A stretch of DNA of 21,954 nucleotides from an uncultured Eubacterium sp. Its GTDB lineage: Bacteria; Bacillota; Clostridia; Lachnospirales; Lachnospiraceae. The notes under the pieces were generated by a model that worked only from the letters and a program-made list of their open reading frames with translations, was not told the DNA's origin and ran no database searches. Below, piece after piece: positions 7,743-15,804 of this stretch. The position numbers were made by a program, and so were the translations under genes. Every line of letters begins with the position of its first letter. The first letter of the stretch is position 1. The stretch is taken from the NCBI GenBank assembly GCA_947573465.1, contig CANPET010000005.1, forward strand, positions 1 to 21,954, written 5' to 3'.

Positions 7743-9134
7743 CTACTCCTCAAAGAACCATCTGTTATTAACTTCCACTCCGTTAGACTTTATTTTCTCA
7801 CTGCAATGTGGCACAACACCAGTACTCTCAAAATGACCAATAAACTTATTATCATTGTCCATGCCATCTACCACATATCGAAAGATTTCCTGTGTTGTAA
7901 TAATATCCCCCTCCATTCCGGTAATCTCACAAATACTTGTTATTTTTCTGCTGCCATCCCGTAAACGGGCCTGCTGAACCACTAAATCCAAAGCTCCTGA
8001 CACCTGTTGTCTGATAGCAGTCACCGGAAGATCCATTCCTGCCATCATAACCATTGTCTCAATACGTGCCAAGGCATCTCTTGCAGAGTTCGCATGAGCT
8101 GTTGTAAGGGAACCATCATGACCGGTATTCATTGCCTGAAGCATATCCAAGGTTTCCCCTCCACGAACTTCACCAACTACAATTCGATCCGGTCTCATAC
8201 GAAGTGCGTTTCGTACCAAGTCACGAATGGTAATTGCACCAATACCTTCCAAATTCGCCGGTCTGCTCTCTAAGGATACCACATGGTCCTGCATCAATTT
8301 CAGTTCCGCTGCATCTTCGATTGTAACAATTCGTTCATCATGTGGAATGAATGCAGACAACACATTTAGCAATGTTGTTTTTCCTGAGCCGGTACCACCA
8401 GATACTAATATATTTAATTTTCCTCTGACGCCTGCCTCCAAAAAGCCTGCCATTTCCGGTGACAACGAACCGAAACCCATCAGATTTTCGATCGTAAGCG
8501 GGGTATCTGAAAACTTCCTGATCGTTATGGTCGAACCACAAAGTGCCAGAGGGGGAATAATTGCATTTACACGGGAACCATCTTTCAATCTTGCATCTAC
8601 CATAGGATTAGAGTCGTCAATTCTTCTTCCTAAAGGCGATACAATCCGGTCGATAATGCGCCTCACATGTTCTTCATCCTGAAATTTTACATCCGACAAA
8701 ACCAATTTACCTTTTCGCTCCACATAAACCTGATTTGGACCATTCACCATAATTTCACTGACACTGTTATCACCAATCAAATCTTCTAATGGCCCCAATC
8801 CTGTAATTTCATTTTGCACGGACTTGGTAATATAACCTTTGTCCATCCTTCCAATTTCCGGATAATTTTCTGTAATAAATTCATCTATCAGGGATTCCAA
8901 ATCAGTTTCTGTGACACTATCCATCTTTGCCAGCATAGTTGCAACTTCCTTGTGGGTTTCATCAATAACCTGTGCATATTCACTGATACCATTTTTGGTA
9001 TTTTGCTGTTCATTATGAAAAATTCCCTGGTCTCTATTATTTTCTTTATCTGCAAATTTTATGGATTTTTCTACGTTTTCTTCTTTTTTGCTATCGGAGG
9101 TATTTTTCTTTTCCATTCTCTCCATCAAATTCAT
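7743..9134 (-). CDS. tadA: TadA/CpaF, Tad pilus assembly ATPase
   Basis: A 463-aa secretion ATPase of the GspE/CpaF superfamily. The first 60 residues are a polar, probably disordered extension, followed by an N-terminal helical domain. The catalytic core shows Walker A GGTGSGKTT (246-254), the Asp box TIEDAAEL (271-278), Walker B with RPDRIVVGEVRGGE (314-327) and the His box GHDGSLTTAHANS (338-350). All are intact, so it should be active. It powers polymerisation of Flp pilin on the TadB/TadC platform at the cytoplasmic face of the membrane. The start at 9134 is backed by GGAGG 7 nt upstream. The C-terminal tail after about 430 is less conserved. Confidence 0.94.
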   Translation of the reverse strand: MNLMERMEKKNTSDSKKEENVEKSIKFADKENNRDQGIFHNEQQNTKNGISEYAQVIDETHKEVATMLAKMDSVTETDLESLIDEFITENYPEIGRMDKGYITKSVQNEITGLGPLEDLIGDNSVSEIMVNGPNQVYVERKGKLVLSDVKFQDEEHVRRIIDRIVSPLGRRIDDSNPMVDARLKDGSRVNAIIPPLALCGSTITIRKFSDTPLTIENLMGFGSLSPEMAGFLEAGVRGKLNILVSGGTGSGKTTLLNVLSAFIPHDERIVTIEDAAELKLMQDHVVSLESRPANLEGIGAITIRDLVRNALRMRPDRIVVGEVRGGETLDMLQAMNTGHDGSLTTAHANSARDALARIETMVMMAGMDLPVTAIRQQVSGALDLVVQQARLRDGSRKITSICEITGMEGDIITTQEIFRYVVDGMDNDNKFIGHFESTGVVPHCSEKIKSNGVEVNNRWFFEE

Positions 9135-9145
9135 ACAACTGCCTC

Positions 9146-10261
9146 CTAAATGCTGTCATTGTTTACATATCGTATAATCTCTTTGCTTGCCTTAGATTTT
9201 GGATTTGCTATCACCATCGGAACTCCCCTGTTAATACTAGCGATTGTATTCTTTGGTTCACTTGGAATTACTAAAACGATTTCGTCATCCAAAGCAGCCT
9301 CCATATCTTTTTTCTTCACATAGGAATCCCCGTCTTTGTTTAATATAAACTTTACTTTTTGTGCCAGTTCTAATGTGGAAAGTACATTCATACAAGTTTT
9401 TGTATTTTTCAATGTAGAGATTTCCGGAGTTACAATAAAATAAATCGTATCACACACTTCCAATGCCTGAAGAACACACTCATCCAATGTCGGTCCCAGA
9501 TCAAATATAATATAATCGAAAGAACCTTTCACTTCATCCACAATTTTATTAATATGCTCTGGTTTTACCAGCTCTGCAAACTCCGGTGATTGCGGTGCCA
9601 AAAGCAGTTGTACTCCACAAGAATGTGTAAATAAATAACTCTCTATCGTAGATAAATCAAACTCTCCTTCACTTACCAGATCAGAAATAGTGTCAATGGA
9701 CGGGGCATCCATAAATACCCCCACATCCCCAAATTGTAAATCTAAATCAAAGAGCAAAACTTTCTTTCCTTTTTTCTGCAAAGCCACTGCCAGATTAACT
9801 GCTACAGTTGTCTTTCCTGCACCACCTTTTGTTCCAAATATAGAAAGGATTTTTGAATCATGCTGTTTTTGTTTTGAATCATTTCCCCGATTTCTGCTTT
9901 TTTTAATTTCTGCAATAATACTGTCACTAATTTCATTTTCTTCCATGTCACTGGTAAGAACTTTTCTAATGCCACAGGACATAGCTTCTGTAAGCGTATC
10001 AATATCACATACCTGAGTAATTAAAACCATAACCAGATTCTTCCTTGCCATATATACTTCTTCTAGCAACAAACAGTCTTCTTTTGTTAATTTATCTGCC
10101 ATAACCACCAACGCATCCACGGCATTATTCATAATTTTTCCTACACTTTTTTTATCTAATAGAAGCGATTCTATGCATTGAAACTTCTGTGTATCTAAAA
10201 TGTTTTCGATTTTTCCTTCATTTTCTATAGATGCTAACGCAAATATTTTATATTGCTTCAT
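9146..10261 (-). CDS. tadZ: TadZ/CpaE, ParA/MinD-like localisation ATPase of the Tad pilus
   Basis: A 371-aa protein with two parts. Residues 1-120 form a receiver-like domain that lacks an obvious phospho-accepting Asp in the normal context, as in other TadZ proteins. A MinD/ParA-type ATPase fold follows, with deviant Walker A KGGAGKT (145-151), FDLDLQFGDVG (171-181) and YIIFDLGPTLDE. TadZ/CpaE proteins position the Tad machine, often at a pole. This fits with a DivIVA-like protein at the end of the same operon. AAGAAGG lies 7 nt before the ATG, and the gene ends 11 nt before tadA. Confidence 0.9.
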   Translation of the reverse strand: MKQYKIFALASIENEGKIENILDTQKFQCIESLLLDKKSVGKIMNNAVDALVVMADKLTKEDCLLLEEVYMARKNLVMVLITQVCDIDTLTEAMSCGIRKVLTSDMEENEISDSIIAEIKKSRNRGNDSKQKQHDSKILSIFGTKGGAGKTTVAVNLAVALQKKGKKVLLFDLDLQFGDVGVFMDAPSIDTISDLVSEGEFDLSTIESYLFTHSCGVQLLLAPQSPEFAELVKPEHINKIVDEVKGSFDYIIFDLGPTLDECVLQALEVCDTIYFIVTPEISTLKNTKTCMNVLSTLELAQKVKFILNKDGDSYVKKKDMEAALDDEIVLVIPSEPKNTIASINRGVPMVIANPKSKASKEIIRYVNNDSI

Positions 10262-10314
10262 AACGATACCTTCTTTTCTATATTGCCAACATTTTTCGGG
10301 ATTTTTATTTATTC

Positions 10315-10959
10315 CTAATCGGATATATCTGTTTTTTCACGTAATGCTACATGTGTTACCTCTATATTTGCCAATTTAATACACTGACTTGGAGATAACA
10401 GAAGGGTAATATTACTATTGACCTTTCCTTCCCCTCTATTTGTCACTTCTCCCAGCCTTAATATTTTCACTGCTGAAAGCATTACCTCTTTCTTATCTTT
10501 CCCTGATGAATCAACCCCGATAATATCAATCAAATCCCCCTCTTCCATATATCCTGCCAGATTCTTCTCGATATCAACATTTTTGGTCATCGCCCGCATT
10601 CCCTTTGGTATCTCATAAGAAAGACTGGTGCCGGAATCTCCTGTTTCATAAATCTTATTCGTAAGAATCTGTTCTCCTGAAACAATTTCCCTCTCTGTAA
10701 TTTTTCCTATTACTTCGTCAATCGTATGTGCTGCATTTGTGTGTGCACTTCCCTCTGACACAGTAACTACTTTCAGCATTTTCTCTGTCAACTCCGTATA
10801 TGCTGCGATGTCTTCAGCCGCAACAACAATTTGTTCTGCCTTTTGTTGATTTTCTTCTGTCGTCATCGCTGTCTTTTTTTCATATCCACTAAAAAAACTA
10901 TATAAAAGAATTCCACATATTGCTGCGGATACAATTGCAATAATATATATTTTCTTCAT
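10315..10959 (-). CDS. cpaB: CpaB/RcpC-like Tad pilus protein with SAF domain
   Basis: A 214-aa protein with one N-terminal membrane helix or uncleaved signal (1-24) and an extracytoplasmic SAF domain (about 43-105, VVAAEDIAAYTELTEKML). The CpaB C-terminal region follows, with YEIPKGMRAMTKNVDIEKNL and GDLIDIIGVD (about 115-150). In Gram-negatives CpaB/RcpC works with the outer-membrane secretin; Gram-positive Tad loci keep it without a secretin, where it may hold the pilus in the wall or guide it. AAAGGAG precedes the start, and the gene lies 12 nt after the tadE stop. Confidence 0.87.
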   Translation of the reverse strand: MKKIYIIAIVSAAICGILLYSFFSGYEKKTAMTTEENQQKAEQIVVAAEDIAAYTELTEKMLKVVTVSEGSAHTNAAHTIDEVIGKITEREIVSGEQILTNKIYETGDSGTSLSYEIPKGMRAMTKNVDIEKNLAGYMEEGDLIDIIGVDSSGKDKKEVMLSAVKILRLGEVTNRGEGKVNSNITLLLSPSQCIKLANIEVTHVALREKTDISD

Positions 10960-10971
10960 GCCTTCTCCTTT

Positions 10972-11370
10972 TTAAATTGATGCCACACTGCTGGATGCAG
11001 CATCATAATATTCACCATAAAATGTCTGTGCCACATACGTCAGATTTTTAATCGGATATGTTACTGTTACTCCAATTTTATCATCAGTAATATTTACGGA
11101 TACTGTAGCACCATCACCGCCATTCCATAAATTTTCTTTTACTCTGTTTTCAATTTTTTCAATTAATTCACTCATATTAGAAGCATCATAATCCGAAACA
11201 TACAGCGAAGCATACCGTGCTCCTGCATATGCTGCATTTTCTACTTTATATTGATTGACATATATCCATCCAAAATCCAACACGCCACACAACAATGTCA
11301 GCAAAATAGGAACAATAATCGCAAATTCCACAATCGATTGTCCACTTTCATCTTTTAATTTTTTGCTCAT
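10972..11370 (-). CDS. tadE: TadE-like minor pseudopilin
   Basis: A 132-aa protein with a class-III prepilin-like N-terminus: KDESG followed by QSIVEFAIIVPILLTLLCGV, with probable cleavage after Gly10 and the conserved Glu at +5 (Glu15). The soluble part carries the family motif VENAAYAGARYAS. TadE pseudopilins are processed by the prepilin peptidase and needed for pilus assembly or adhesion. Two start codons are possible: the ATG at 11370 (used here) and a GTG at 11373, since AAGGAGG is 10 nt from the first and 7 nt from the second. The difference is one residue. Confidence 0.87.
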   Translation of the reverse strand: MSKKLKDESGQSIVEFAIIVPILLTLLCGVLDFGWIYVNQYKVENAAYAGARYASLYVSDYDASNMSELIEKIENRVKENLWNGGDGATVSVNITDDKIGVTVTYPIKNLTYVAQTFYGEYYDAASSSVASI

Positions 11371-11423
11371 CACCGGAATGCCTCCTTTCTTCTCTGTCTG
11401 TAAATACTTTTTCTCTAAAGAAC

Positions 11424-11455
11424 AAGCAGGGCAAGTCTTCTGACCTGCCCTGCTT
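11424..11455. terminator. Hairpin between flp and tadE, partial terminator or processing stem
   Basis: A 10-bp stem (AAGCAGGGCA, 11424-11433, with 11446-11455) extended by an inner GTC/GAC pairing around a TTCT loop. On the minus strand it lies 43 nt past the flp stop and is followed by TTGTTCTTTAG, a poor U-tract. Leaky termination or RNase-resistant processing is likely. This would leave the pilin message in excess over the downstream assembly genes. Confidence 0.6.
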
Positions 11456-11497
11456 ATTTTAATACTTACAATACGTTATAAATGATAAAAATCATTC

Positions 11498-11677
11498 TTA
11501 TGGTGCAGCTGTAGTAACTGCATTGTCTAACGCATCTGAAGAACCTTTAAATACATCTGTAATACTTGAACCTAATGCTGCAAGAACTGCAATAACTACG
11601 ATAGCGATTAATGCAATAATTAATGCGTATTCTACCATTCCCTGTCCACTCTCATCCTTAAAAAATCTTCTTAGCAT
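11498..11677 (-). CDS. flp: Flp-type major pilin, 59 aa
   Basis: A short gene reading MLRRFFKDESGQGMVEYALI and onward on the minus strand. It has the defining Flp features: a short basic leader, a Gly11/Gln12 processing site, Glu16 and Tyr17 at mature +5 and +6, one long hydrophobic helix rich in Ile, Ala and Val, and a small polar tail ending TTAAP. This is the structural subunit of the Tad pilus, polymerised outside the membrane after cleavage by the peptidase encoded just upstream. AGGAGG lies 7 nt before the ATG, the strongest arrangement in the operon, as expected for an abundant protein. Hairpins bracket the gene at 11712-11733 and 11424-11455. Confidence 0.95.
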   Translation of the reverse strand: MLRRFFKDESGQGMVEYALIIALIAIVVIAVLAALGSSITDVFKGSSDALDNAVTTAAP

Positions 11678-11711
11678 ATTTTTTCCTCCTAAAATTCTTA
11701 TTTTTTATTTT

Positions 11712-11733
11712 AACAACAGCACTCTCTGTTGTT
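11712..11733. other. 8-bp stem-loop in the leader of the flp pilin gene
   Basis: AACAACAG (11712-11719) and CTGTTGTT (11726-11733) form a perfect 8-bp stem with a 6-nt loop, 35 nt upstream of the flp ATG and just after the prepilin peptidase stop. On the minus strand it is followed by A-rich sequence instead of a U-tract, so it is not a terminator. A 5' stabilising stem or processing site is more plausible. Confidence 0.45.
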
Positions 11734-11742
11734 TCGAACTAC

Positions 11743-12381
11743 TTAACAAAAGTTCATTACAATTACCATTGCCACTGCAATGAATGGCCCCATCGGAATC
11801 ATATTATGTAACATTGTTTGAATCATCATCCTGGATTGAATCACTGTATATACAAGTACACATATCCCCATAAGTATAATTGCATATAACAAATTCATAA
11901 CCCCTAAGCAAAACCCTACGCTTGCTGCCAGTTTAATATCTCCGGCTCCAACACTCTTGGATAGTACCGCCGGAAATGCAAAAATCACAAATCCTGCAAC
12001 GAGTCCAATTAATGAATATAGGATAGAAAATTCAGGAAATCCTTTCATTCCCAAAACATTCGGAATACTGAATATTATTTTTATAATAATCATCGATAAC
12101 ATTAAATCATTTGGAATAATTCTATGATGCAGGTCTATCACAGCAATCACCTCACAAATCATCAACATCAGAAAACTGTATATTGCCATAAAGGAAAAAT
12201 CCTGTCTCCATAAAATTACAGCTCCCATTACTGCCATTATCAGATGAAAAATTATATTTTCGTTTTTCGAATGACTGTATACGATGTTCCTTCTTGATAA
12301 AAGAATTCGTTCAATATAATCACAAGGGATTTTTAGTACCGTTCCAATCAATGCACCGGCAACTATTTTGATTGCCAGCAT
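11743..12381 (-). CDS. tadV: TadV/CpaA prepilin peptidase (A24 family)
   Basis: A 212-aa polytopic membrane aspartic protease. The two catalytic Asp motifs are present: AVIDLHHRIIP with Asp83, and GAGDIK with Asp148 in the conserved GxGD. It has about six to seven hydrophobic helices and no N-methyltransferase cysteine domain, as usual for Tad peptidases. It should cleave Flp and TadE after Gly. I use the ATG at 12381, with AAGGAGG 7 nt upstream, instead of the in-frame start at 12414, which lacks a ribosome site. It is the first gene of the pilus operon, and flp follows after 65 nt. Confidence 0.9.
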   Translation of the reverse strand: MLAIKIVAGALIGTVLKIPCDYIERILLSRRNIVYSHSKNENIIFHLIMAVMGAVILWRQDFSFMAIYSFLMLMICEVIAVIDLHHRIIPNDLMLSMIIIKIIFSIPNVLGMKGFPEFSILYSLIGLVAGFVIFAFPAVLSKSVGAGDIKLAASVGFCLGVMNLLYAIILMGICVLVYTVIQSRMMIQTMLHNMIPMGPFIAVAMVIVMNFC

Positions 12382-12429
12382 CTGCTTACCTCCTTGTATT
12401 TTTTTGTTTCGCACTCTTGTTATAACTAA

Positions 12430-12458
12430 GGTATATCACACCCATTTTCGTTTTTCCA
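12430..12458 (-). promoter_or_regulatory. Promoter of the Tad pilus operon
   Basis: On the minus strand TGGAAA (12453-12458), a 17-nt spacer and TATACC (12430-12435), with TG one base before the -10 (TGaTATACC). The -35 is only moderate (4 of 6), which suits a promoter needing an activator. The leader to tadV would be about 42 nt. An exact 8-bp direct repeat lies immediately upstream (12465-12492). Confidence 0.5.
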
Positions 12459-12464
12459 GCAGTG

Positions 12465-12492
12465 TGTTCTAAGTGTGCTTTTTTTGTTCTAA
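12465..12492. promoter_or_regulatory. Direct repeat TGTTCTAA x2, 20-bp period, upstream of the Tad promoter
   Basis: TGTTCTAA occurs exactly at 12465-12472 and 12485-12492, start to start 20 bp, so both copies face the same side of the helix. The nearer copy ends 6 bp from the -35 element. Spaced direct repeats beside the -35 are the usual arrangement for LytTR-type activators (about 21-bp period), and a LytTR regulator is encoded in this window. The link between them is inference. Confidence 0.35.
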
Positions 12493-12538
12493 ACGTATAT
12501 TCAAAATCGTTTTTCGCCAAAAAACTTTATAATTCTGG

Positions 12539-13897
12539 TTATTTTGTTTTCTTCTTTTTCACAACCCACTTGCCATAAAGCGTCTGCGTTTTTCCTGTTT
12601 CACTCTTATAGTTCACATAAGCTCTTATCTGAACATAGTACCTTTTTTTGCTCTTCAATTTCCGGAAAACATATTTGTTCTTTTCTTTCTTCACTTTTTT
12701 TATCTTTGCTTTACGGAACTTTTTATTTGTGCTGATTCGAACCTGGTATCCTGATACGGCTGTATTCTTTTTCCATGAAAGTATCAATTTCTTTTTTGCT
12801 GATTTTATTTTTACTCTGGATACCTTTTTAACATTAGTTTTTTCTCCCTCGATAGCATTTGTTTGATTTGTATTGGTATTTTGTTTGTCAGATGAATCCT
12901 GCACTGTAGTTTTAGTTTCTCTTGTTTCTTTTTCTGTTGTTTCCTCCTGCGTTTCAGACTCTGTCTCCGTTGTGATTTCCTCCGTGTTATTGTTAATGTG
13001 CAAGGCAAACTGTTCTACCTGCTCCTCCTCGTCTTTCTGCCCTTTTTTTACCTTTCCGATATTGTACATGTATGTTACTGCACTGACTCCTTTTTTTACT
13101 GTCAGAATATTTCCATCCACTGTTGCATCGGTCCACCCATTGGTTTTTGATACATCCATCTTACCCGGAAGTTGCGATAAATCGATCTGATTGTTTTCAT
13201 CAACTTCCACATCATACTGATTTCCGGCGCAGTTGCAATATGCAATATTGGGATTATTATTAATATCTAATCCGATTAACTGATTGCCATCACAGAATAA
13301 TTGTCGCAGCTCCTTATTATTGCTGATATCAAGATGTTTTAGACGATTTCCTCCACAACTCAAAATTTCAAGGGCAATATTTTGATCTACTTTCAATTCA
13401 TTGATTTCATTTCTGTCACAGTCCAATTCTTTCAATTCGCTGTTATTTTCCAGATTTAACTGTGCTAAATGATTTGTGTGACAAATTAAAGACTGTAGAT
13501 GTGTATTCCCACTAACATTTAATTGCTGCAATTCATTGCTGTAACAATGCAGTTTTTCCAAAGCTGTATTGTTACTCACATCTATGTATGTCAGTTTGTT
13601 CTTGTGACAAAAGATTTCCTGTACTTTCACAAAATAACCGATTCCGTCTAAACTGCTGATATCCATTCCTCCAACATTAATTGTGACTACTTTCTCAATT
13701 TCTTCTTCACTAAGCACCCCATCCGAATCTGTATCGATTTTACTACTGACATAATTTTTAAAATTCTCATCCGGAAAATTCTCAGAATTGACTGCACAAC
13801 CTCCTGACTTTTCCTCTGCATAACTGGTCGCCGGCACTGCCGATAGTACCATTACCGCACTCAGTAATACTGTGATAATAACTCTTGTTTTCTTCAT
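12539..13897 (-). CDS. Secreted leucine-rich-repeat protein with EF-hand-like loop and fibronectin III-like C-terminus
   Basis: A 452-aa exported protein. A signal peptide (1-27, ending ATSYA) is followed by an N-terminal segment with a calcium-loop-like DTDSDGVLSEEE (55-66). At least six 21-residue leucine-rich repeats follow (about 100-228), each of the pattern LxxLdvsnNxxLxxLxCxxNx with a Cys at the same place. A further domain reaches about residue 295, then a Thr/Glu-rich linker (about 300-345), and a very basic fibronectin III-like module (about 345-447, with LILSWKKNTAVSGYQVRIS) ends in KKKKTK. No LPXTG or transmembrane anchor is seen; the basic tail may bind wall polymers. AAAGGAGG sits before the ATG. 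It has its own promoter, lies just upstream of the Tad operon on the same strand, and may be an adhesin acting beside the pilus. Confidence 0.85.
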   Translation of the reverse strand: MKKTRVIITVLLSAVMVLSAVPATSYAEEKSGGCAVNSENFPDENFKNYVSSKIDTDSDGVLSEEEIEKVVTINVGGMDISSLDGIGYFVKVQEIFCHKNKLTYIDVSNNTALEKLHCYSNELQQLNVSGNTHLQSLICHTNHLAQLNLENNSELKELDCDRNEINELKVDQNIALEILSCGGNRLKHLDISNNKELRQLFCDGNQLIGLDINNNPNIAYCNCAGNQYDVEVDENNQIDLSQLPGKMDVSKTNGWTDATVDGNILTVKKGVSAVTYMYNIGKVKKGQKDEEEQVEQFALHINNNTEEITTETESETQEETTEKETRETKTTVQDSSDKQNTNTNQTNAIEGEKTNVKKVSRVKIKSAKKKLILSWKKNTAVSGYQVRISTNKKFRKAKIKKVKKEKNKYVFRKLKSKKRYYVQIRAYVNYKSETGKTQTLYGKWVVKKKKTK

Positions 13898-13961
13898 TTT
13901 CTTCTGCCTCCTTTACTTCTTTTTCATGATTTTTTTGTTACGGCCATTAAAGTTGGTTTTA

Positions 13962-13991
13962 ATTATATACTGCATTTTTATTTTTTTGCAA
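13962..13991 (-). promoter_or_regulatory. Promoter of the leucine-rich-repeat gene
   Basis: On the minus strand TTGCAA (13986-13991), an 18-nt spacer and a perfect TATAAT (13962-13967). The leader to the ATG at 13897 would be about 58 nt. It stands back to back with the plus-strand promoter at 14058-14086, so the two surface-protein genes share a divergent control region. Confidence 0.55.
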
Positions 13992-14057
13992 TCACTTTTT
14001 TTCATGAGAATGCGCACTTGTTTTCTGTTCTTTCTATGGATATGTAAAAATCTGTTG

Positions 14058-14086
14058 TTGACATTTTTTTCAAAAAATTGCATAAT
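14058..14086 (+). promoter_or_regulatory. Consensus promoter of the TadG-like gene
   Basis: A perfect TTGACA (14058-14063), a 17-nt spacer and CATAAT (14081-14086). Transcription would start near 14093 and leave a leader of about 86 nt to the ATG at 14179. No riboswitch-like fold stands out in the leader. Confidence 0.75.
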
Positions 14087-14178
14087 GAAAAAAAGAATAG
14101 TTTCGCAATTTTGTTATATTTATTTGGATGTTTATTTATTGTGCTTTTATGCCTGGACATTTTGAAAGGAACGTAGAT

Positions 14179-15738
14179 ATGATGAAATGGACGAAACATA
14201 TAAAGGACGAAAATGGAGCATCCGCAATTATTGTTGCGTTGATGCTCGTTGTTTTATTAAGCGCTGCCGCTCTTGCTGTAGATTTAGGGGCAGCCTACGC
14301 CAAAAGTGCAAAAGTACAAAATACTTGTGATTCTGCTGCACTTGCCGCTGCCCATAAATTACCGGACAGCGACACTACAATTGCTACAGCCAAAGATTTT
14401 ATAAAAGAAAATGGTATTGATCCGGAACATGCAGTTATTACAATAAACGACACCGGTACCAGAGTAGAAGTTCGTATTAAAGAAGACGTAAATACCGGAT
14501 TTGCTAAAATTATCGGCATAGACTCTGTGGATGTTAACAAAAGTGCCATTGCCGGAAAAATGAGTACTACCACAACGACTACGAAGAAAAAAATCGGAGC
14601 TATTTTTAATTACCTGCTCTTTCAGGGAAGCACAGATGATATGGTATTCGGTTCCGGTGGTATGGGAATTTATGGTCAGGTCCACGGCAACGGTAACATT
14701 AAAATCAATGCCGAACTGCAGGCTTTAGGTGGAATTTCACAATCGGGAAACGATTTATATACCACAAACACTTTCCCGATTATCAAGAAAAATGAAACCA
14801 CCGGTAACTTTGATAAAATCGGTACTACCCAAATTCAGTGGTGGCCTTATCAGATTCAGGCAAAGCTGAACGATGGAACTACGATTGATGATATCAGGCA
14901 TTCTGAATATTACGTTAAAGAAGAGGACGAAATCCCGATGCCGGACTTTATTACAGATAATCTGGACAAATTGATTCCAGCAGAAAAACCCGGAATTTCA
15001 AACTTCTCCGGCTGGAAGGAAGTCAGCAGTAACCTAAATTCCGCATTGGATTCTAACGTTCATTATACTGGTACTTCCACGGTATTGGAAAAAAGTTTTT
15101 CACACAATCTTTATACCGACGGAAATCTTAAAGTCAGTGCCCGTACTTCTGATATTACAATCAACGGAGATATCTACTGTGATGGAAGTTTAAATCTATG
15201 GGCTTATGGAGCAAAAATTACAATCAACGGTAACCTTTATGTAAAGGGCGATTTAAAAATTTCAACAAATAACGATTTGGCAGTCAATGGTTCAATCTAT
15301 TGTAACGGAGATATTTCCTCGGATGGTGACTCTATCGGTAAGATTAATTGTGATTATATTTACTGTAACAATTTCATTCCGGGAGGTCATGCAGATATCA
15401 GTGGTGTACTGGTAGCTGAAAATCAAATCACATTTACTGCTGCTTCTAACAGTGTTAGTAGTTCACTTGCCGTAGTCAGCAAAAAAGGTAATATTAATTT
15501 AACAGCCGGCTCACAGGAATTTAATGGCATTGTATATGCACCGGAAGGAACAATCACTTTAGGTGGCATTACTGAGATTCATGGAAATCTGATTGCAAAA
15601 AAATTAAATTTAACATCAGCGCTTTCCATCTATCCACTGAGAGATTCAACTATTGAAGATTTATATGACCCGGTTTTAAAAGACTCTGTTGAAGAAATTG
15701 TTACATCTTCCTCTGACATCGTGAAACTTATAGAATAA
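14179..15738 (+). CDS. TadG-like protein with repetitive beta-rich (polymer-forming/beta-helix-like) C-terminal half
   Basis: A 519-aa protein. The N-terminus has KDENG followed by ASAIIVALMLVVLLSAAALA, one membrane helix of the TadE/TadG type without the +5 Glu, so it probably stays uncleaved. The Tad-like domain follows (about 30-130) with VDLGAAYAKSAKVQNTCDSA, the usual motif of TadG proteins. From about 300 to 490 the sequence becomes a run of short beta-strand repeats rich in Gly and Asn, of the type GNLYVKGDLKI, AVNGSIYCNGDI and EIHGNLIAKKLNL, as in bactofilin-like or right-handed beta-helix domains. It may be a tip or wall-associated pilus component. I chose the ATG at 14179 because AAAGGA lies 8 nt before it. 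It is transcribed away from the main Tad operon by its own promoter and ends at a strong terminator. Confidence 0.8.
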   Translation: MMKWTKHIKDENGASAIIVALMLVVLLSAAALAVDLGAAYAKSAKVQNTCDSAALAAAHKLPDSDTTIATAKDFIKENGIDPEHAVITINDTGTRVEVRIKEDVNTGFAKIIGIDSVDVNKSAIAGKMSTTTTTTKKKIGAIFNYLLFQGSTDDMVFGSGGMGIYGQVHGNGNIKINAELQALGGISQSGNDLYTTNTFPIIKKNETTGNFDKIGTTQIQWWPYQIQAKLNDGTTIDDIRHSEYYVKEEDEIPMPDFITDNLDKLIPAEKPGISNFSGWKEVSSNLNSALDSNVHYTGTSTVLEKSFSHNLYTDGNLKVSARTSDITINGDIYCDGSLNLWAYGAKITINGNLYVKGDLKISTNNDLAVNGSIYCNGDISSDGDSIGKINCDYIYCNNFIPGGHADISGVLVAENQITFTAASNSVSSSLAVVSKKGNINLTAGSQEFNGIVYAPEGTITLGGITEIHGNLIAKKLNLTSALSIYPLRDSTIEDLYDPVLKDSVEEIVTSSSDIVKLIE

Positions 15739-15744
15739 TGAAAA

Positions 15745-15777
15745 ACACCAGAATTGATATTACATCAGTTCTGGTGT
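15745..15777. terminator. Bidirectional terminator between the TadG-like gene and the small peptide gene
   Basis: A 14-bp stem (15745-15758 with 15764-15777, one G-U pair) around a 5-nt loop. On the plus strand it begins 6 nt past the TadG-like stop and is followed by CCTTTTTT. On the minus strand it is followed by TTTT, so it can also end the small peptide transcript coming from the other side. Confidence 0.9.
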
Positions 15778-15804
15778 CCTTTTTTCCGTACCCATCTTAT
15801 GAAA

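Noticed and set aside
12498..12538. Terminator for the leucine-rich-repeat gene
   Set aside because: The only fold seen after the stop is a short GTTTTT/AAAAAC pairing without GC content or U-tract. The gene may read through into the Tad operon, but I cannot call a terminator.
12544..13190. Plus-strand frames opposite the leucine-rich-repeat gene
   Set aside because: They are antisense shadows, rich in Ser, Phe and Val because the sense strand encodes Glu, Lys and Thr repeats.
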